Positions 13,110-22,897 of a DNA stretch of 64,000 nucleotides are shown piece after piece (position 1 is the stretch's first letter; each line of letters begins with the position of its first letter). The stretch spans positions 248,001-312,000 of the forward strand of contig NC_088951.1 in assembly GCF_010111755.1 (NCBI RefSeq), given 5' to 3'. Source of the stretch: Nakaseomyces glabratus (lineage: Eukaryota > Ascomycota > Saccharomycetes > Saccharomycetales > Saccharomycetaceae). The notes under the pieces were generated by a model. It did not search any database, was not told the DNA's origin, and saw only the letters and a program-made list of their open reading frames with translations. The position numbers and the translations under genes were made by a program.

Positions 13110-13825
13110 TTCTGGCCTGATATCTGGCAATTAACCTACTAACGAGTTGAACTTGTCTGCAATTTAATACGTTGATATTTCTCTTGGCCCAACCACATTA
13201 ATGACATGATACTCTTTAGGGAAATCTTCGACTTCACATATTATGAGACTGATTTAGTTAATCATCCGAAAGATAAGACAGGATGTAAAGACCTCGACTG
13301 TCATAATTCATTTTCCATTAATTCAAAGATAGGGGCATAATTTACTAATTTTGAGTGACTTTATTGAAATTTCAAATCTATCTTGACTACAAAGCAGAAT
13401 TACTACGGAAATGCAAATAGCTAGTAGATTGCTTTCAATATCAAAAATCTTACTACTTGAAATTCATGCATTCTAAATAATCGTCACTGTTGCATTCAAA
13501 ATAAAAGATTCTATATGGTGCTTAATCTAGTAAATGTATATCACTTGGTTCTTGAATACTCAAGATATTTCTTTTCAGTTGCTACAGCCCCATACAACAT
13601 GTCTCAGTCCAATCACACAAGTGACTTACTGAAATTTCGCATAGTTAATAAAAAAATTCCATCGCTCATAGAATTACCACAATGGCGATAGGGAAAGATG
13701 ACTAACCCCTCATTTTCCGCATGTCTTGTTGTCCAACAATGCATGTTAAACTTTCTCAACAAGTGACTGTAGAAAGAAATTGCTGTAGGAATGAATTTGG
13801 TTGCTTCTCAAATTGGCTGTTCAAA
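13110..13825 (-). pseudogene. Decayed minus-strand gene, possibly NmrA-like oxidoreductase
   Basis: Two stretches on the minus strand read as protein despite stops and frame changes. At 13825-13700 the frame reads ...EATKFIPTAISFYSHLLRKF..., recalling the 'xxKRFIPS/T' motif of NmrA/isoflavone-reductase-like NAD(P) proteins. At 13232-13110 it reads VEDFPKEYHVINVVGPREIS..., recalling the later '(I)xGPExxS' motif of that family, followed by IADKFNSL after a stop. Order along the minus strand fits, but the spacing (about 190 codons) is longer than expected. Both pieces contain in-frame stops. Family assignment is from memory of motifs and weak. Confidence 0.25.
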
Positions 13826-14371
13826 AACCTCAACAATATGCTTAACTAGCTACATTGAAGTGATCTACTTTTTTGAAGTTGTCTTCAAGATCATCTGTAA
13901 CAAACTAAGGTCTCAGCGAAATGGGTAAGCAACAAGTTCACAACTAAGAGATCCAATTAGAAATGATTTACGAGTTATGAAAGTTACCAATAATCAAGAG
14001 TCATCCCGAATTTTAGTTCATGCCAAGAGTCGGGTTCTAAAAATATGAAAAGAGCTGGAAAGCTTCATAAGTTATTGTGGTACCTACAAATAACGGTTGC
14101 TTAAGGAAATAATGGTTGCAAAAACAATTGTTACAAAATCAAGGTTTACAGAACTGTAAGAAAACAATTGAGTGTATGAAACGTGTGGGTCAAGATGTAT
14201 TTGCGAAACAAGACATAGAACTATTGATTGGTCAATAAAATTATAGTGGTAATCAAGGAAGAGTTATCCCCATAAGACTGGATTCCTGATAAGGGGGGAA
14301 ATTATGCGCACCTTTGGAGAAACATCAATAATTAGTCCCGTTATTCTGACTTCTTTGGACTTAACTCACAG

Positions 14372-14460
14372 AGTGTTATAGGTGTAGTTTGTAAAGTACT
14401 GATAAGCATTTTCATCTTTGTGAGCGTCACGGTAGAGGTTGTACAATTGCATACATTCAC
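14372..14460 (-). pseudogene. Short coding remnant, family unknown
   Basis: The minus strand carries about 30 open codons ending in a natural-looking C-terminus (GECMQLYNLYRDAHKDE... to a TGA at about 14372). Composition is protein-like (charged and aromatic, unlike the random AT-rich frames around). No start or upstream domain is present, so it looks like the tail of a lost gene. I do not recognise the family. Confidence 0.25.
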
Positions 14461-15169
14461 CAGCTGAAATGAAAATAAAAGTATTGAACTATCATAAAGG
14501 TTGAAAACGGTACGTCGAAATTAAGTGGTAAGCATAACTAATATGATTCAAGAAATGATAACTGAATAATAATTTTGACTAGATTGGCTCGTGGCATAGT
14601 GAAATATCTTCTTTTTAGGTGAATTGGGTTAAGTTTATTAGTCAATCCAGTAGCACTCTGTTTCTTGTATTTATCAAACGGTTCAATTTGTATGGTAGAA
14701 ATATCTACTTAATGTTTGAGAGTAACTTAATTTATTAGTCACTTGGAGAAGTTCATTAATACTATTAATTTGAGAATAACAAGCTGAATAAAATTTAAGC
14801 TTGTGACTCACTGCAGGATGACCTTCAATCCAAATTGCCCTGGAGGTAGAATGGAAACTTTCTAAGCAGCAGTCGGCAAAGAACTAATCTTCAATACAAT
14901 TCTCGCCACTCAATTGGTCGAGCATCCAATATCTGAATAATTAGATGAACAACTCACAGAAAGTCATGGAGAGCGGTTACAAATAATGATATTGTGATGC
15001 TCTCCACAGTTGTAACTTTTGTGTCTTGATTATTTTTAAAAGGTATAAAAGGTGACACTAATTTCTCTTGAAGGATATTATATGCCTTTCTCTTTGTTAC
15101 TTTTGTTGAAAACAGAAGATAACAAGTATTATCAACAGAAACTTAATATTACAGATACTTTTTTATATC

Positions 15170-15988
15170 ATGAAATTTGGTGGATTTTCTACTCTTACTC
15201 AAGCTGCTGCTGCGTTGGCTTTGTTCAATGCTGTCGATGCGTTCGACGCTTCCTCTCCAGGACGTACTGATTTGAATACTACTGAAATTGACACTGGGGC
15301 TTTCTTGGGTGACTTGGATGTCGTCAAAGTTCCAGAAAGTGCAAATTTGAGTGAGTACATCTTGACTTACGCAGGTTCCGACAAAGCATTGCTTGACGAA
15401 AAGACTGGTTATGTCTTGTTGAACATCACCCAGAACTACGCTGGCAATGACACCATGGCCAAGCGTGATGTTAAGGTTTACGGCTATGATGGTTGGTACC
15501 AAACCTGGCACCAAATGCAGACCGTTAACAAAGGTGAATGGTGGTCTCCATGGTACCCAATCTCCCAGTGTGTTTCCAATGGTCTGAACGATGCTGAGGC
15601 TTCCATTAGTGTTAACTTTGCCTATACCTACACCTGGTCTTTGGAATGGGGCTTGAATGCTGGACCAGATGTTGTCGGTGCATCGATCGGTTACTCAATT
15701 AGTGATTCTGTTGGATGGGGTGGCCAATTCCAATGTAACATTGCACCACACACTAGAGGTCAAATTTGGTACCAACAAAGAGTTGCCTGGGCAGATATTC
15801 AGAAGCAAGACTGTCGCAGGGAAAACAATGGTAAGGTCACCTGTAGTCCATGGTCAGCCTTCAACCGTGTTAATGCACCATTGAAGGGTGCCGACAATGT
15901 TCATTTGGGATGTAGTTCTGGAGAGGATAACATCCAATGTGATGCTCACTTTGATTCTCGTTTGGGTCAAATCTTCAGAAACATTTGA
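15170..15988 (+). CDS. Secreted killer-toxin-like precursor, copy 2
   Basis: 272 aa, identical to the product of 11331-12149 in protein and, by my reading, in every base. The identical tract runs 11328-12150 against 15167-15989 (823 bp). Immediately outside it, the two loci share nothing. The features are therefore the same: signal peptide to about residue 24, four sequons in the pro-region, Kex2 Lys-Arg at 98-99, six cysteines in the mature part. Its own promoter (15000-15169) and 3' flank differ from copy 1, so the two copies may be regulated differently. Function is inferred only from the precursor plan. Confidence 0.85.
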   Translation: MKFGGFSTLTQAAAALALFNAVDAFDASSPGRTDLNTTEIDTGAFLGDLDVVKVPESANLSEYILTYAGSDKALLDEKTGYVLLNITQNYAGNDTMAKRDVKVYGYDGWYQTWHQMQTVNKGEWWSPWYPISQCVSNGLNDAEASISVNFAYTYTWSLEWGLNAGPDVVGASIGYSISDSVGWGGQFQCNIAPHTRGQIWYQQRVAWADIQKQDCRRENNGKVTCSPWSAFNRVNAPLKGADNVHLGCSSGEDNIQCDAHFDSRLGQIFRNI

Positions 15989-17498
15989 ATGATTTTTTCT
16001 GTTATTTCGACCTGGGTAGCTGTCGATCTTTTTCATTTACCCTTTTTTTTTTATTATTTGAAAGTCCCGATTAATCAATAATGATCTATGAAATTGCCAT
16101 TCATATACAAGACGTGTCGTAAAGTTAATTATCGCCATAATTATAATATATTCTTAAAAAAGAGCAGACTCTGACTTAAACTGTTAAAAAAAAAAATGAA
16201 AAAGCACTTAAAAAAATAAAAAAATAATACTTGTATGTTAATGGGACGGTATCCTGTTTCCCAACTATCAATTACTGTAAACGCACGTCCTTCAAAATCA
16301 CTAATTAGCTTTATCTACTTTGTATATTTCTTATATTGATTAATTTAGAAACTGACTTTCAAATCGACGTTTCCTTCGTATTCTATTCGATTCCGACAAG
16401 TGAAAAAAAGAGTGCCTCGCCTTGTTAACTTAATGGGCTTTCTTAACAACTAGATAACTACTAATTTCATCAATCCCTTCCTTTTTTCCAGGTTCAACTA
16501 CCTGTCGATTTCAAAACTGTACCAGAGTGAATTGGTTTTGGTCTAACCAGAAACAGAAAGCCAGGACTATATATTTATAAATGACTCATATTTAATCTAT
16601 TATACATAAAATTACCTGGATAGCTGAGAATCATATTGGCCCTGCTTCCACCATATGATTCCTTTTCCCCGCTGCTCATCAATTTGTTTCATACATATGC
16701 CCCAATTTTTGGGAGTAAAACTATGAAATTCAAGTTGGAGAGTCATTTAGAACCATATCAGATTTTTTAATCCACCTCATTCGTTTCACTAACAACAATT
16801 TGTCAGTGCTAGAGCCTTCTTTACTGGTTACCTAATTGAGAACCTTTACTGCACCAGAAATCTTTCTCGAAGTACCATTGGCAGCCATTCGGAAAAATTC
16901 CTAGAAAACGACTGATATAAGCAAATGGTCAAATTGAAAGTGGGATGTAGACTGATAATACCCGTTGACCCTTGCAACGTTGTTAGATATTGCAGTAGCT
17001 AATAGTACCGTTGGGCTCATCTGCAAGATGAAGGCTCTGGGCGAACGGCACCTTAACATATCAAGTTTAGTAGTTCATCGCACGTAAAGTTCCTCTCGGC
17101 AGAAGTACTTGTGTCGATAAATAATATATTGATATTTGGGCACAGAGTTATTCTGAGCAAATGTTCCTGTTGATTAATTATAATACAAGTTGGGAAAAAC
17201 TAAACAATACGTAATACCTAAATTCTTTTACTACTACCATTGTGTGTTACAACTAAGGGCTTTTATTTCAACAAGTCTTTTAAAACCTCAGCCTTCGATG
17301 CAACCATATTATGTAGTTGTACATATTTGTTTCATATATAAGATAGGAACTTTTAAATCGAAGGAAGTTCATGTATTATGAGGTCGTTTTCTTGGCATTT
17401 TCTATGCTTTATTTTATTTGTTGTATCTCGAACATTCCACATCACTTCATATATACTCTAATTGTATATATATCTCACTCATAGTAGTTCCTGAAAAT
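15989..17498. other. Intergenic, promoter of third paralog
   Basis: AT-rich sequence with no convincing gene. 17138-17250 resembles 12719-12800 over several blocks (ttattct.ag.aaatgt, taaacaatacg, attctt..ctact). The 13-mer TTCGATGCAACCA at 17294-17306 is shared with the promoter of copy 1. A TATA-like 'catatataag' lies near 17333. Confidence 0.5.
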
Positions 17499-18338
17499 AT
17501 GTCCGCTTTGAATGGGAGAGCATACGTCCCAAAATTTGCTTTGAAATTGGTATGTCTGCTGCTATGCTTTGAACTTGTCTCTATTGTTTCTGCCATGGGA
17601 GGTATCCCTACAGGTCTTCCAGAACCACAATTACAAAACAATTTAGACGTCGATGACAGTGACAATCTTGTTACGATCCCGGATGAGGGAAACTTCCACG
17701 ACTACATTGAGAAGTATGCTGGAAAGAATACACCATTATTGGACAAGAGATCAGGTAATTTAATCGTTGATATCAAGAAGGTCAAAGATGCTTCCGACTC
17801 TAGCAGTATTCAACCACATACTACAAAAGTCTACTCTAAGAACAAAAAAACTCATACATTTAAAGTTATGAGTCTAAACTCTACTGAAGAAGTTTGGTCT
17901 GACTGGTTCCCAGTCTCTAAATGCGATATAGGTTTAGGTGATAACGATAATCAGATAAAACTTAAGTATGCGTACCATTACAATTGGACTAAAGAAGATA
18001 CATTAGATGCTGATTTTAAGCATATAAAATCTCTGTTAAAATTGCCCATTTCCAAAGAAGTTGGAATCGGGAATACCTTTAAATGCGGTGCGGAAGCTGG
18101 GCAAACTGTCCAAGTGTGGTTACAACAAAGATGTATAAAAGCATTAATTCAGACACAGGAATGCACAAAGGAATCTTCAAGAGTCATAAAGTGTAATGAC
18201 TGGGATAATGGAACGTATATTATGGCACCTTTGAAAGGTATAGGCAATGTTCAATTTGGCTGCAGTGGAACTGACAATCATACTGAATGTGATGCCAAGA
18301 TGGACCCTAAATTAGGAAAGAAATTTAAGAAGTCATAG
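17499..18338 (+). CDS. Diverged paralog of the killer-toxin-like secreted protein
   Basis: 279 aa from the first ATG of the open frame; the frame is open further upstream but without ATG. Residues 12-32 are a hydrophobic signal sequence ending at Ala32. Six cysteines (142, 196, 222, 232, 255, 264) have almost exactly the spacing of the identical pair (54/55, 26, 10, 23, 9 residues), and the blocks W.DWFP.S.C, VW.QQR, and APLKG..NV.FGCSG align. An extra Cys lies at 212. The Lys-Arg at the aligned Kex2 position of the pair is missing; a Lys-Arg occurs earlier, at 83-84. A sequon (N162) now lies in the putative mature part. Codon use is more AT-rich and less biased than in the identical pair, suggesting lower expression. 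Likely the same fold, with function perhaps altered. Confidence 0.8.
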   Translation: MSALNGRAYVPKFALKLVCLLLCFELVSIVSAMGGIPTGLPEPQLQNNLDVDDSDNLVTIPDEGNFHDYIEKYAGKNTPLLDKRSGNLIVDIKKVKDASDSSSIQPHTTKVYSKNKKTHTFKVMSLNSTEEVWSDWFPVSKCDIGLGDNDNQIKLKYAYHYNWTKEDTLDADFKHIKSLLKLPISKEVGIGNTFKCGAEAGQTVQVWLQQRCIKALIQTQECTKESSRVIKCNDWDNGTYIMAPLKGIGNVQFGCSGTDNHTECDAKMDPKLGKKFKKS

Positions 18339-18839
18339 CTTTATTTATGATACTAAAGCTCATACATTTAATTTTGCATATTTTCTCGATTAGTGTTCCA
18401 AGAATTTCTTGACATCTCTCGCAAACAATATATACGTAAAATACATATATTCTATATGCAATATTACAAAAGTACTTCTCAGAGTCCATTTTAGTCCATC
18501 ATTTACTACAAAGATATGTGGACATCATAATGTGTAGTAATCACTAGGAATTGCTGTTCGATTTCGCGAAATCAATAACTAAGTACAATGGGTTGAATTT
18601 GATGATAATATCCTTTTAAATTAACGTAAGAAATTTAATTTTATATGCATGAAATATTTTAAAAAAAATATGCTAATATACAATGACAAAAATTTAGTTT
18701 GAAAATGGGGTAATCTTATATATTACCGCAATAATCAGAGTTTCATATCAAATGAACTTTATTCATCCACCTGGGATTCTTCTTCATATCTGAGAATTGA
18801 TTTATATAGTGATCAGTTGGTAGTGCCCAAATGACGGCA
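18339..18839. other. Convergent intergenic region
   Basis: Roughly 500 bases between the 3' ends of the third paralog and the second HXT gene. It is AT-rich with several TATATA/ATATAT runs usable as polyadenylation signals. I see no gene. Confidence 0.6.
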
Positions 18840-20510
18840 TTAATTTCTACCAATGACTCTCTTGTACCATGGTGTGTCATCATGAAGTAAAGCATCGGCG
18901 TCATAGCTGTCATCTCTTTCGGATTCTGGGACCCACTTGGAGGACTTCCATGGTAGAACACCTTCGGCGTACATCTCATCGACTTCTTCCAAAGTCAAAC
19001 CTCTAGTTTCGTTGACGAAAAAGAAAACGTAGAAGTAAGCAAAGACCATACAGCCCATAAAGACGTAACCGTAGTAGAAGTTAATGGCATTGGTAATAAA
19101 TGGTGTGAAGAAGGCAATCAAGAAACCCCAGATCCAGTTGGAAGCAGAGGCAATGGACATGGCCTTGGTCTTGATTCTCAATGGGAAGGATTCGGAGATA
19201 ATAACGTAAGCAATTGGAGCCCAGGTGGTAGCGAAACAGAAGATGTAGAAACAGGAGAAGACGATCATACAGTTACCGGCACCCTTGGAAGAGCCATTAC
19301 CTTGACCATTTGGCCATAATCTGGTAACACCAACGGAAGCGTAGACAACGTAACAGCAGACCATACCGGCGGCACCGTACAGCAAACAGTTACGACGACC
19401 GAAACGGTCGACGGTGAACAAAGATAAGAAGGTAGAGAAGAAGTTAACGACACCGAAAACGATAGAGGTTTGGAAAGAATCTTCCAAACCAACAGCCTTG
19501 AAAACAGTAGTACCGTAGTAGAAGAAGTAGTTGTCACCAGTCAATTGTTGCAAAGATTGAATCATGATACCCATAATGGTACGTCTCAACATAGCAGGCT
19601 TACCAGTGATCAATTCGGACCAAGAAGCAGTACCAGCGGCATTAGCTTCTTCGACCTTGGCTTTCAAGATGGTGAATTCTTGTTCGATGAATGGGTGTTC
19701 AGCTGGCAACTTGTTGGCAGCACATAGAGACTTACGAGCAGCATCGTCATCTCCGGCTTCGATCAAGTAACGTGGGGATTCTGGAACGAAGGTCATACCA
19801 CCGATCATAAGCAAAGCCCAAGCGAAACATAGACCCAAAGGAACTCTCCATTGGACAGAGTTGGAGTAGTTCTTGGTACCGTAGTTAGTACAGTAACCCA
19901 AGAAGATACCCAAAGTGATCATGATTTGGTATAGAGAGACCAAAGAACCTCTCAATTCCTTAGGAGCGACTTCAGAAATTAGAGTTGGGGAAAGCACAGA
20001 GATACCACCAACACCCAAACCGGAGATGATTCTACCGATGAAGTATTGGTACCACTTGTCAATGGTAGCGATTTGAATCACGATACCGACAATGTAAATT
20101 AGCACGACAGTCACCAGACCGGCCTTACGACCTTTAGTATCACCGATTTTAGACAAAACAACACCACCGATGGCACAACCGATGTTGAAGATACCGACAA
20201 CTAGACCGGTTCTAACCTTGGACAAGTATGAGGTACCATCAGCGTGCTTGGAACCGATTCTTCTGATGAAGTCAGTTTGGTTGACGAAACCGGAAATGGT
20301 ACCGGTATCCCAGCCGAAGATGAAACCACCGAAAGCGACCAAAGCACAGGAGATACTCACTGCGATGTAGGCGCTCTTACCGTTAGGGTTTTCGATCTTG
20401 GCCTCCTTCTCGAGGGTATCTGGATCCAGATCATCCCTCTTGTAGCTGTTGTCAGAATTTTGCGAAGGATAATTCTCAAAAGACTCGGAATCTTTATTAG
20501 AACTACTCAT
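18840..20510 (-). CDS. HXT: Hexose transporter (HXT family, MFS), nearest SVF1
   Basis: 556-aa hexose facilitator with 12 predicted membrane segments. N-terminal cytoplasmic tail of about 60 residues (acidic, Ser/Asn-rich), then [38 protein letters not shown], and [10 protein letters not shown], all diagnostic of HXT proteins. The body is very close to the gene at 2468-4117, with differences mainly in the N-terminus, the central loop (about 250-300) and TM8-9. By synteny with SVF1 it sits where HXT3 is in S. cerevisiae, but recurrent gene conversion in this family makes naming unsafe. The ATG follows an A-rich leader. The upstream gap (2.4 kb) is long for this genome, as is usual for HXT genes. 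Confidence 0.95.
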   Translation of the reverse strand: MSSSNKDSESFENYPSQNSDNSYKRDDLDPDTLEKEAKIENPNGKSAYIAVSISCALVAFGGFIFGWDTGTISGFVNQTDFIRRIGSKHADGTSYLSKVRTGLVVGIFNIGCAIGGVVLSKIGDTKGRKAGLVTVVLIYIVGIVIQIATIDKWYQYFIGRIISGLGVGGISVLSPTLISEVAPKELRGSLVSLYQIMITLGIFLGYCTNYGTKNYSNSVQWRVPLGLCFAWALLMIGGMTFVPESPRYLIEAGDDDAARKSLCAANKLPAEHPFIEQEFTILKAKVEEANAAGTASWSELITGKPAMLRRTIMGIMIQSLQQLTGDNYFFYYGTTVFKAVGLEDSFQTSIVFGVVNFFSTFLSLFTVDRFGRRNCLLYGAAGMVCCYVVYASVGVTRLWPNGQGNGSSKGAGNCMIVFSCFYIFCFATTWAPIAYVIISESFPLRIKTKAMSIASASNWIWGFLIAFFTPFITNAINFYYGYVFMGCMVFAYFYVFFFVNETRGLTLEEVDEMYAEGVLPWKSSKWVPESERDDSYDADALLHDDTPWYKRVIGRN

Positions 20511-21199
20511 TTTTTTTTCGAACTTGTATTTGTTTGTGTATTGTAGTACTTATTGGTATTCATAACTTCAAAGAGAATATACCAACTTAGAGAGCTGGAT
20601 GTCCAACTTATATAGCAATTTCGAAGCAAAAAGAAACAAGCTAAAAAGAAAATTTTTTTTTTGGTTAATGGAGAGAACTTCCATGGGATTGGAATTGATT
20701 TCCCATAAAATTATGGGGGAGGTTATGGGGAGGGAGGGATTGGAAGCAAAAAATATACGCGGAGTAGTGCTTTATTAATAATTTTGACCCAATAATAGGA
20801 CAAAGGGTCAAAATTACTTTCTTTTTTTTCTTAAACTCTTGTGTTGTATTCATCATTTGTTAAAGGGTCCAGTACAATCCCAACTCAGTGTGTAATGTTA
20901 GGTTGAAATATTAGAATGGGTTGGGCAGCTCATCGGTATTATTGTTAAAAGTCCTTCCATTGGGCTTATATTGGGCACTACTGATTCTCTCAGAGACCTG
21001 CGTAGTACCCAAATCACAGTCGAGGAAGAACATTCCTGCGTTTCCGTCTGCGTCGCCGTATCTCACCGAATAAAAAAAGAAAGAAAATGTAAGCATAGAA
21101 TATGAGAAGCAGCAGAGAACCATTACGAAGCACCTCTTCGATCCATTTTGTGGTACGGGATATTCAGTGGGGGGTGATCGGTCTTTTGTCTCGGGGTGT

Positions 21200-21260
21200 T
21201 TCTGTGTTTCTGTGCTCTGTGTTTCTGTGCTCTGTGCTCTGTGCTCTGTGCTCTGTGCTT
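21200..21260. repeat. CTCTGTG/TTCTGTG microsatellite
   Basis: Imperfect repeats of 6-7 bases (ctctgtg, tttctgtg, ctctgt) in the upstream region of the second HXT gene. Simple-sequence repeat, length probably variable between strains. Confidence 0.8.
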
Positions 21261-21926
21261 CCGACGGATCCACGGGTGTGGGCATCGAGAGGGATGTACT
21301 GCCCGGAGTCGGAGTGGGAAGACTCAGAGAGACAGGTGGAGGACTCAATAAAGGCAGGTAGCAAAAAAAAAGAAAGAAGAAGGGAGGGGGGATGTACGGC
21401 TGTTTACTCGGCAGATAGAATAAAGTCCGTACATTTCTTTTCCTGATGCCACGGTGCTAAAACACGGCTGTACAGGAGTTACTTGGGCTGCATAACAGGA
21501 AGATAGGGATGGAGTTGTACGGGTGTTCTACTCTGGAGACAAACCCAGCACCAACCCTCCCAAGCCCAATAGAGAAAGCGCTTGTGCGAGATGATCAAGC
21601 AAACCAGCATTTGCAAATTAGAAAGACGGATGCGTCCTCCGTGCACCTCTGTCTGTGCGAGTCCTTATTTAGCAGCGTGCCGAAAAACGGAATTTACGGA
21701 GAGAACAGTGCAGGGATTTCCATCAATTACCATTATAAAAGTAATTGTAGCAGAAAACAGAAAAAAAAGAAATAAAGATAAGAGATCGGTGCTAGATTTT
21801 CTGGGCGGGGAGCACAATGCCGAGCAACCCTAAATAGTACCAATGTGTGCGAGTGTTTCTGTGTCATAGCACATCCCCCCCAAACTGATCTCGAAGCCAA
21901 AGATGTGTTGGCGAGAGATCCTGATA

Positions 21927-21980
21927 CCAGAGAAACAGAGCATGCCAGAGAAACAGAGCATGCCAGAGAAACAGAGCATA
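21927..21980. repeat. Three tandem copies of an 18-bp unit
   Basis: Unit CCAGAGAAACAGAGCATG at 21927-21944, 21945-21962 and 21963-21980; the last copy ends in A instead of G, and a partial 'ccag' follows. Lies in the HXT upstream region. Confidence 0.9.
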
Positions 21981-22897
21981 CCAGTTGAGCATGCCAGTGA
22001 GCAGCAATTTCATTACGTCATTTACTTTATACGTCTGACGTGATGATAATACTAGTGGTTCTCACAAGGCTCTGATTGACAATGATGAGAAGAGATACAC
22101 TTGCTGGTACATATTAGTCAAAAGGACCACTATTTGGAGTCGATATTACTAAACTATAATTGTGGTCAATGGCTTATCAGTTTCGGCTGGGCTCTTCGAT
22201 GCCAAATAGGAGAAGGAATGGGGGGGGAGGGCCAAGTGATGGGGTCAAAATATAAATGCAATTGTGGAACAAACTTGATGTTTATCCGGTTTTTCTATGA
22301 TAAATAATAGCGCATACGTAAACAAACAAGTGTCTCTCGATAGATCTTATGACAAGATACACTTTGCGTTAACAAAAACGCTTCTGTCTTGGATTACTCC
22401 TCTGCCCCTCTCTCATCGCAGAAACGCTAAAAAATGCTCATTAGTATAAAGTGATATATCAATGGTGGCCATTATAAACATATTTTACTGTCTCTTTTGC
22501 ACTAAATAAGAGAGGTTCCCTTGGATTAACTAATAAACATAAATAGAAAATATGGCTACGTAAAAAGTATAGAAAGCACAACGCACAATTTTTGGGTGGA
22601 GGAAGAAGAAAGATCAGAGAATAATGACAGATAGGCACTCTATGTGCATGCAAAAGATGTAACTCGCTATTTCTCTCCTGCGGGTAAAAAGGGCCTTTCA
22701 TAAGTAAAACACCTTTGTTCGTGCAGATTTGGGTATTAAATGACGATAGGATTTTAGACTGGATAATGCTGTTATGAAAATGAAGATCAAAGGATGCAAT
22801 TGTAGTTATGAAATACAATTATCAAAACTGAGATACCTTCAAATATCAATAAATTTCTTGAATCAGAAAAAAAAAAGTAACTTTTGACAGATTTGAA

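Larger units (their letters stand above)
12150..15169. other. Interval between the two identical genes; decayed coding traces
   Basis: Three kilobases without an intact gene. It holds minus-strand coding traces at 13110-13232, 13700-13825 and 14372-14460 (listed separately), and a segment at 12719-12800 with degenerate similarity to 17138-17250 upstream of the third paralog. The last 160 bases are the promoter of copy 2, with a 'tataaaagg' TATA-like box near 15041; this promoter shows no similarity to that of copy 1. Confidence 0.5.
20511..22897 (-). promoter_or_regulatory. Long upstream region of the second HXT gene
   Basis: 2.4 kb between the HXT start and the 3' end of SVF1. It contains G-rich and C-rich blocks, two sets of short repeats (21200-21260 and 21927-21980, listed separately), and only one clear CGGANNA match (cggagta near 20760), so Rgt1 control is less obvious than at the first HXT gene. 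Open frames here (for example a Pro/Ser/Thr-rich one at 20911-21348 minus) overlap the repeat and have no recognisable homology. Confidence 0.4.

Noticed and set aside
20911..21348. 145-codon Pro/Ser/Thr/Glu-rich minus-strand open frame
   Set aside because: Coded across the CTCTGTG microsatellite in the HXT upstream region; no signal peptide, domain or conserved block.
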